DNA of 10,716 nt from Porticoccaceae bacterium (GTDB lineage: Bacteria; Pseudomonadota; Gammaproteobacteria; Pseudomonadales; Porticoccaceae), in contig NZXB01000053.1 in NCBI GenBank assembly GCA_002701765.1, positions 1 to 10,716 on the forward strand, written 5' to 3'. A program made the position numbers and the translations under genes. Positions 6,470 through 10,716 of the stretch are shown in pieces (the first letter of the stretch is position 1; every line of letters starts with the position of its first letter). The notes under the pieces were generated by a model, which searched no databases, was not told the origin of the DNA, and saw only the letters and a program-made list of their open reading frames with translations.

Positions 6470-7396
6470 TCATGGGCTGTAAAAATCTTTTTCCCCTTCA
6501 GGACGAGTTTTAAATCGCCGATGGACCCAAAGATATTGTTCCGGTTTAAGGAGAATAAATTCTTCGATTAGTTTATTTATAGCGGTAGCATCTTCAAGAT
6601 CATCGCCAACAGGAAAATTGTTCAATGCAGGATAGAAAGTAACTTTATATCCTTTGGTGCCAGACAAGCGAATATGCGTAAAGGGAACGATAGCTGCGCC
6701 ACTCATTTGAGCGAAACGGGCGGTGGCATTGACAGTAGCTGCTTGAATGCCAAAAAAAGGAGCAAACAAGCCGCTACCCAAGCCATAATCTTGGTCAGGG
6801 CCATACCACAAAGCGCGTCCATTCCTGAGCGCCTTGAGGCATCCTCTCACATCCTTGCGCTCGAATACCCTGCTATTGCCACAACTCTTGCTAACTCGAC
6901 CTCTCGCCTGCAAAAAGTCATACACAGGATTACCATGCGCCCGATACATTCCATCAACCTTATCATATGCAGTTGTGGCTGCAGCGGCCCCAATCTCCAG
7001 AGTGGTATAATGAATGCCGAGCAACAACACTCCATTTTTCGACACATTAGTCAAGTTTTCAGCGCCCTCAATCTCTACTAAACGGCTGAAACGCTTCTTG
7101 CTCCACCACCAGGCAATCCCTATTTCCATTAGGGCGATACCAAGGTTAATAAAGTTATCCCGCACCATTTTATGCCGTTCTTGCGGATTTAAATTAGGGA
7201 AACATAGCTCAATATTGCGTTCTGCGATGCTTTTTCTTGAAGACGTAAATTTGAAAGCGAGCAATCCAATAGACTCGCCAAGAGACAATAAGACAGAAAA
7301 TGGTAATTGCGAGATCAACCACCAGACACCAAATAAACACCAACTCCCCCAGTTCTTTGGGTGAAGCAGACCCGCCCTAAATTGAATAGTTGGCAT
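6470..7396 (-). CDS. lpxL: Lipid A biosynthesis lauroyl (late) acyltransferase
   Basis: Inner-membrane enzyme of the LpxL/HtrB family that adds a secondary acyl chain from acyl-ACP to Kdo2-lipid IVA. The start is the ATG at 7396: MPTIQFRAGLLHPKNWGSW lines up with the N terminus of E. coli LpxL (family ALLHPRYW). A TTG at 7411 would only add five residues. Length is 308 aa (E. coli 306). A hydrophobic N-terminal anchor (about 18-50) is followed by RNIELCFP (60-67), the catalytic H-x4-E motif GIHYTTLE (H129, E134), LWYGPDQDYG (196-205) and the near-invariant LWVHRRFKTRPEG C-terminal motif (289-301). No strong Shine-Dalgarno is seen. It lies 60 bp after fabV and 42 bp before dapA, all on one strand. 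LpxM or LpxP specificity cannot be fully excluded, but the C terminus favours LpxL. Confidence 0.93.
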   Translation of the reverse strand: MPTIQFRAGLLHPKNWGSWCLFGVWWLISQLPFSVLLSLGESIGLLAFKFTSSRKSIAERNIELCFPNLNPQERHKMVRDNFINLGIALMEIGIAWWWSKKRFSRLVEIEGAENLTNVSKNGVLLLGIHYTTLEIGAAAATTAYDKVDGMYRAHGNPVYDFLQARGRVSKSCGNSRVFERKDVRGCLKALRNGRALWYGPDQDYGLGSGLFAPFFGIQAATVNATARFAQMSGAAIVPFTHIRLSGTKGYKVTFYPALNNFPVGDDLEDATAINKLIEEFILLKPEQYLWVHRRFKTRPEGEKDFYSP

Positions 7397-7456
7397 ACTC
7401 AAAAGGATCAACTCAAATACAAATTTTTATAAATATGCGGGCAAATAATGATTTTC

Positions 7457-8647
7457 CTAATACAAGAGACCACTGATTTTTACGTCAACCTCTACATCTT
7501 CTTCATAATCTACACCGTCGACGTTGAATCCGAAAAGGTTCATAAATTCAGCTTTGTAGCCTTTAAAATCTGCAAGCTCATTCAGGTTATTATCATCTAT
7601 TATTTTCCATTTTTTTGTTATAGCTTCTTGGATATGTGCTTGTAGTTCGAGGTTATCCACCCGAAATCTTCCTTCCGCATCAACACGCGGCATGGAGTTA
7701 TAAAGGCATTCTTCGAAAAGTCTGTCTATCTGTTCAATACATCCCTCATGGGAACCTTCACTCTTCATTTCCTCAAATAGTAGAGATAAGTAGAGAGGCA
7801 TTATTGGAATAGCCGCGCTAGCCTGAGTTACCACAGCTTTTAACACCGCAACTCTAGCATCACCATTTATGGCAGCAAGCTTATCTCGTATTTTTAAAAC
7901 GCTTTCATCAAGGTCCTGTTTTGCGCGACCGATTGTTCCATGCCAATATAGGTCCCATGTTATCTGTTCACCGATATAAGTAAATGCCGTGGTTTTTGCA
8001 CCGGGCGCCAAAACATTTGCTTCAGACAGCATATCGATCCATCGTATCCAGTCCTCGCCTCCCATCACCATGACGGTATCAGAAATTTCTTTTTCGCTAG
8101 CCGCTGATAATGTGAACTCTTGCACAATACCCTTATCCGTGTTTATGCCGCGCATAGATACTTCTTTACCTATCGGTTTTAAAGTTGAATTATAAATCTC
8201 ATGTGTGACTGGATCAGTCTTTCTCGGGGAAGCGATGCTGTATATAACTAAATCGACTTGTCCCAAGTCAGCCTTTATTGTGTCAACCGTTAGCTGTTTA
8301 ACAGCTTGACTAAAAGCATCCCCGTTAACACTTTTAGCATAAAGATCTTGGTCATTTGCATACGAATGAACAGCAGCCGAATTGTACCAACCAGCAGAAG
8401 CGGGACGACCATTGGTGCTATCCTTCTCAAGAAAGACTCCAAGTGTGGCCGCCTGATATGCAAATGCGGCCATTATCCTTGCCGATAGTCCGTAGCCCGT
8501 CGATGAACCTATTATTAATACACGTTTAGGGCCTGCACTGGAGCCCCTGGAGATTGCATAATCAATTTGTTTTCGAACATTTCTTTCACACCCGATCGGA
8601 TGCGCGGTGGTGCACACAAAACCGCGGACTCGAGGTTTGACAATCAT
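7457..8647 (-). CDS. fabV: NADH-dependent trans-2-enoyl-ACP/CoA reductase FabV
   Basis: Enoyl-ACP reductase of type II fatty acid synthesis, the FabV class that is naturally insensitive to triclosan. It performs the last reduction of each elongation cycle in the cytoplasm. At 396 aa it is the family's usual size (about 400). The start [20 protein letters not shown] is the typical FabV opening. Visible motifs are the nucleotide-binding [11 protein letters not shown] (48-57), a Glu at 74 after VFL that confers NADH preference in characterised FabV proteins, [11 protein letters not shown] (136-146), and the catalytic Y-x8-K with Y234 and K243 in [10 protein letters not shown]. The ATG at 8647 has GGAG upstream at good spacing. 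It is the first gene of the minus-strand run fabV-lpxL-dapA-bamC-MBL and is divergent from the COG3146 acyltransferase gene. Confidence 0.96.
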   Translation of the reverse strand: MIVKPRVRGFVCTTAHPIGCERNVRKQIDYAISRGSSAGPKRVLIIGSSTGYGLSARIMAAFAYQAATLGVFLEKDSTNGRPASAGWYNSAAVHSYANDQDLYAKSVNGDAFSQAVKQLTVDTIKADLGQVDLVIYSIASPRKTDPVTHEIYNSTLKPIGKEVSMRGINTDKGIVQEFTLSAASEKEISDTVMVMGGEDWIRWIDMLSEANVLAPGAKTTAFTYIGEQITWDLYWHGTIGRAKQDLDESVLKIRDKLAAINGDARVAVLKAVVTQASAAIPIMPLYLSLLFEEMKSEGSHEGCIEQIDRLFEECLYNSMPRVDAEGRFRVDNLELQAHIQEAITKKWKIIDDNNLNELADFKGYKAEFMNLFGFNVDGVDYEEDVEVDVKISGLLY

Positions 8648-8703
8648 TTTTTATAGCTCCATTTGTTCGCCCAGCGTGAATGTTTATTACGTCTTTCTCT
8701 GCT

Positions 8704-8732
8704 ATCATAACTTATCGATCATTGATTCTAAA
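8704..8732 (-). promoter_or_regulatory. Candidate sigma-70 promoter for fabV
   Basis: On the minus strand, TTTAGA (8727-8732, -35, 4/6 match) and TATGAT (8704-8709, -10, 5/6 match) are 17 bp apart. That predicts a leader of roughly 50 nt before the fabV ATG. Sequence match only. Confidence 0.4.
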
Positions 8733-8822
8733 AGTATGTTGACGGGCACTGAAGAAACACGGTGAATTTTAAACTAAGAAGCTGCATCATCCCCTAAATA
8801 GCTTAGTTAGATTCGATAAGAT

Positions 8823-8831
8823 TGATATAAC
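8823..8831 (+). promoter_or_regulatory. Candidate extended -10 promoter for the COG3146 gene
   Basis: TGATATAAC fits an extended -10 element (TGn plus TATAAC, 5/6) about 68 bp before the ATG at 8899. No good -35 hexamer is seen. It overlaps the first copy of the TAACAATTTCG repeat. Confidence 0.28.
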
Positions 8832-8889
8832 AATTTCGTTACGCAAAACTTTTTAACTGCTTCTCTAATGAGATTGTGTAACAATTTCG
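8828..8889. repeat. 11-bp direct repeat TAACAATTTCG (two copies)
   Basis: Exact copies at 8828-8838 and 8879-8889, 51 bp start to start, ahead of the COG3146 gene. One copy covers the candidate -10 and the other sits 9 bp before the start codon, so they could be binding sites for a regulator. Chance in AT-rich DNA is also possible. Confidence 0.4.
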
Positions 8890-8898
8890 GACTATCTA

Positions 8899-10017
8899 AT
8901 GCCAATAGCACAACAAACAGACCAATTAAGCACACGTGATAAACACGTGAAATTACCTTATCCTTTTTTAAGGGATGAGTTTCTTGATGCGCTAGAGACT
9001 AGCCGCAGTGTCGGAAAATCAAGTGGTTGGTCGCCAATTCATATCCACCTTGAAGATCAAGCTGGTGGTGGTTTCATGCCACTGTATCTTAAAACACATT
9101 CAATGGGAGAGTACGTCTTCGATTATGTTTGGGCTAACGCCTATCACCACCATGGCTTTAATTATTATCCAAAGCTCCTCTCGGCAATTCCATTTACACC
9201 ATCCGCTGGCCCTAGGACAAGACATCATAAAAGTCTTGATGGGCAACAATCAAAGTTATTTCTTGAAAAAGTTTACGAAAAATCTGACATATACAACGCA
9301 TCAAGCTGGCACTTGTTATTTCCGGACGATAGTTCGGTAGATGCATTTGCCGGCTTGAATCTTCTTCATCGATTTGGCGTTCAATATCACTGGTTTAATT
9401 ATGGTTTTAAGACATTCGATGATTTTCTCGCCAAATGTAATTCAAGAAAAAGAAAAATGATACGACGGGAACGATCTCAGATAAAAGCACAAAACATAGA
9501 AACTGAAACCTTATTTGGTCAAGATATTACTCCGGAAATTTGGAATTTTTTTTATCACCTCTACCAGTTAACCTACGCAAAGCGCAACGGCAGCAACGGC
9601 TACTTAACGTCTAAGTTTTTTGAGCAAATCGGTAAATCGATGCCTGGTCAGATAGCTATGGCAGTTGCTCGAATTGATCACAAACCCATTGCTTGTGCTC
9701 TTTATTTTTATGATGCAACTACCTTGTATGGCCGATACTGGGGAAGTATTAGGGAATTTAATTATTTGCATTTCGAACTCTGTTATTACTCTGGAATTGA
9801 GTTGTCCATAGCGATGGGCTTGCAACGATTTGACGCTGGAGCACAAGGAGAGCATAAAATTATACGAGGATTCGAGCCTAGGAAAACCCATTCCCTGCAT
9901 TGGATTAAACACCCTGATTTTCGGGACGCGATCAAACACTTTTTAAGAGAGGAAGTTGTAGCTATCGATCACCATATCAAGGAGGCAAACAAACTGCTCC
10001 CTTTCCGACAAACCTGA
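8899..10017 (+). CDS. GNAT/FemAB-like N-acyltransferase, COG3146 family (DUF482-type)
   Basis: A 372-aa soluble protein with the architecture of the proteobacterial COG3146 family, often named 'peptidogalycan biosynthesis protein'. Its biochemical role is not established. Recognised family stretches are the N-terminal PFLRDEFLDALE (22-33) with SVGKSSGW (37-44), MPLYLKTHSMGEYVFDYVWA (60-79), the AYHHHGFNYYPKLLSAIPFT run (81-100) ending PSAGPR (101-106), a basic segment KRKMIRRER (184-192), and RFDAGAQGEHKIIRGF near 310-325. The fold belongs to the GNAT/FemAB superfamily, which suggests transfer of an acyl or aminoacyl group; the acceptor is unknown. No signal peptide or membrane helix is seen. 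The ATG at 8899 has no strong Shine-Dalgarno. The gene is alone on its strand, and its stop codon abuts the stop of gloA on the other strand with no spacer. Confidence 0.88.
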   Translation: MPIAQQTDQLSTRDKHVKLPYPFLRDEFLDALETSRSVGKSSGWSPIHIHLEDQAGGGFMPLYLKTHSMGEYVFDYVWANAYHHHGFNYYPKLLSAIPFTPSAGPRTRHHKSLDGQQSKLFLEKVYEKSDIYNASSWHLLFPDDSSVDAFAGLNLLHRFGVQYHWFNYGFKTFDDFLAKCNSRKRKMIRRERSQIKAQNIETETLFGQDITPEIWNFFYHLYQLTYAKRNGSNGYLTSKFFEQIGKSMPGQIAMAVARIDHKPIACALYFYDATTLYGRYWGSIREFNYLHFELCYYSGIELSIAMGLQRFDAGAQGEHKIIRGFEPRKTHSLHWIKHPDFRDAIKHFLREEVVAIDHHIKEANKLLPFRQT

Positions 10018-10458
10018 TTACCACTCTCCAACATTAGCCATAGAACTCCAAGGCTCAACAATATCAAGGGCCTCTCCCTTCTGGAGCAATTCGATTGATA
10101 TATCATCTGGAGATCTTACAAACGCCATTCGGCCATCTCTCGGAGGTCGATTGATAACTACCCCACACTCTATCAATTTATTACATGTAAAGTAGATATC
10201 GTCTACCTGAAAAGCAATGTGTCCAAAATTTCGACCACACTCATAAGTTTGACTATCCCAATTATAAGTCAGCTCAATCAAGGGCGGTTTTTTATCCGCC
10301 GGCATTGGAAGATCATCAGGCGCGCCCAGAAAAACCAAAGTGAAGCGACCTTTTGGGTAATCGCTTCTGCTAAACTCTTTCAAGCCGAGGGCACCGCAAT
10401 AAAAATCCAAGGATGCCGATAGATCACTTACTCGGACCATAGTATGAAGATAACGCAA
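10018..10458 (-). CDS. gloA: Lactoylglutathione lyase (glyoxalase I), VOC family
   Basis: Converts the hemithioacetal of methylglyoxal and glutathione to S-lactoylglutathione, detoxifying methylglyoxal in the cytoplasm. The start is set at TTG 10458: AGGAGGG lies 7 nt upstream, and the product then opens (M)RYLHTMVRVSDL, matching E. coli MRLLHTMLRVGDL. Length is 146 aa. With this numbering all four metal ligands of the GloA type are present: H5, E62 (in IELTYNW), H80 (GHIAF) and E123 (ISIELL). Compared with E. coli there is an insertion of about six residues before the IELTYNW strand and a different C-terminal tail. A longer frame exists from a TTG at 10491 but has no such ribosome site. The gene lies 39 bp downstream of aceF on the same strand. 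A VOC enzyme with another substrate is possible, but the ligand set favours glyoxalase I. Confidence 0.85.
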   Translation of the reverse strand: MRYLHTMVRVSDLSASLDFYCGALGLKEFSRSDYPKGRFTLVFLGAPDDLPMPADKKPPLIELTYNWDSQTYECGRNFGHIAFQVDDIYFTCNKLIECGVVINRPPRDGRMAFVRSPDDISIELLQKGEALDIVEPWSSMANVGEW

Positions 10459-10465
10459 AACAATT

Positions 10466-10472
10466 CCCTCCT
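10466..10472 (-). promoter_or_regulatory. Strong Shine-Dalgarno deciding a TTG start for gloA
   Basis: On the minus strand AGGAGGG precedes TTG (10456-10458) by 7 nt. No ATG or GTG at suitable distance would keep the conserved H5 metal ligand near the N terminus. Confidence 0.75.
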
Positions 10473-10497
10473 CTGAAGTTTGAGACAGCAAAACTTT

Positions 10498-10716
10498 TTA
10501 AAGCACTAGCAAACGAATGTCACTTAAGATTCGAACCAGATCATTCATAAAGGCACCGCCATCAGCACCATTAATAATTCTGTGATCGTATGAAAGTGCC
10601 AGAGGGAGGTATAATTTTGGAATAAACTTGTCTCCGTCCCAAAAAGGCTGCACTTTTGCTTTGGCAACGCCCAATATCGCCACCTCTGGCGGATTGATAA
10701 TTGGAGTAAACCCAGA
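10498..10716 (-). CDS. aceF: Dihydrolipoamide acetyltransferase (pyruvate dehydrogenase E2), C-terminal end; 5' part outside window
   Basis: The frame is open to the right edge, leaving 72 C-terminal residues of an E2 catalytic domain. It reads SGFTPIINPPEVAILGVAK, then YLPLALSYDHRIINGADGGA near the end. The DHRxxxGADG motif carries the catalytic His of lipoyl-dependent acyltransferases, and the GAD form with INPPEVAILGV is typical of the pyruvate dehydrogenase E2 (AceF) rather than the 2-oxoglutarate E2. The enzyme transfers the acetyl group from lipoamide to CoA as the core of the complex. The N-terminal lipoyl and E1/E3-binding domains, and presumably aceE, lie beyond the window. gloA follows 39 bp downstream on the same strand with no visible terminator between, so read-through is likely. 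Confidence 0.92.
   Translation of the reverse strand, partial: SGFTPIINPPEVAILGVAKAKVQPFWDGDKFIPKLYLPLALSYDHRIINGADGGAFMNDLVRILSDIRLLVL

Larger units (their letters stand above)
8648..8898. other. Divergent promoter region between fabV and the COG3146 gene
   Basis: A 251-bp AT-rich spacer feeding two divergent genes. It contains a plausible sigma-70 promoter for each direction, a 7-bp inverted repeat (AACTAAG 8772-8778 / CTTAGTT 8802-8808) and an 11-bp direct repeat (TAACAATTTCG). No ORF is seen. Confidence 0.55.

Noticed and set aside
6674..7081. 135-codon + strand ORF opposite lpxL
   Set aside because: It lies wholly antisense to lpxL, whose motifs are conserved throughout. Composition is low-quality and no family is recognised.
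7014..7364. 116-codon + strand ORF opposite the lpxL N-terminal half
   Set aside because: Antisense shadow of lpxL with no ribosome site or recognised motif.
9604..9939. 111-codon minus-strand ORF inside the COG3146 gene
   Set aside because: The antisense frame has no start context or family features. The + strand gene is conserved through this stretch.

Overview
The window is a low-GC (roughly 40-45% by eye) chromosomal segment from a Gram-negative gammaproteobacterium. The evidence is the combination of bamC, an LpxL-type lipid A acyltransferase, rsmJ and fabV, plus the dapA-bamC-MBL hydrolase order found in Pseudomonas-like lineages. I cannot name the genus; a marine gammaproteobacterium is plausible but is inference only. 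No phage, insertion sequence, CRISPR array, tRNA or rRNA gene is visible.

Layout. (1) 1-572: 3' part of a membrane-anchored J-domain co-chaperone gene. (2) 573-1251: about 680 bp with no intact gene. It holds several small hairpins and a short minus-strand ORF resembling the C-terminal part of a family 2 glycosyltransferase. (3) 1252-3244: dapE (+) convergent with rsmJ (-). (4) 3245-3719: a 475 bp AT-rich gene-free stretch with three consensus DnaA boxes in 35 bp, a perfect IHF consensus, a fourth near-DnaA box and A/T tracts. It looks like an origin or DnaA-binding locus and is the least expected part of the window. (5) 3720-8647, all minus strand: fabV, lpxL, dapA, bamC and an MBL-fold hydrolase, tightly spaced. 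(6) 8648-8898: divergent promoter region. (7) 8899-10017 (+): a COG3146-type acyltransferase. (8) 10018-10716 (-): gloA and the 3' end of aceF.

How the genes relate. Most of the block serves the cell envelope. FabV reduces enoyl-ACP to make acyl chains, LpxL transfers such a chain to lipid A, and DapA and DapE are two steps of the diaminopimelate/lysine pathway feeding peptidoglycan. BamC belongs to the outer-membrane protein assembly machine, and the COG3146 protein is FemAB/GNAT-like. RsmJ, GloA, AceF and the J-protein are housekeeping functions. Several start codons were moved to an internal ATG (dapE, bamC, dapA, lpxL) or to a TTG behind a strong Shine-Dalgarno (gloA), each supported by family alignment.

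I see no obviously novel multi-gene defence, secretion or metabolic system. The strongest lead is the DnaA-box region at 3374-3720.
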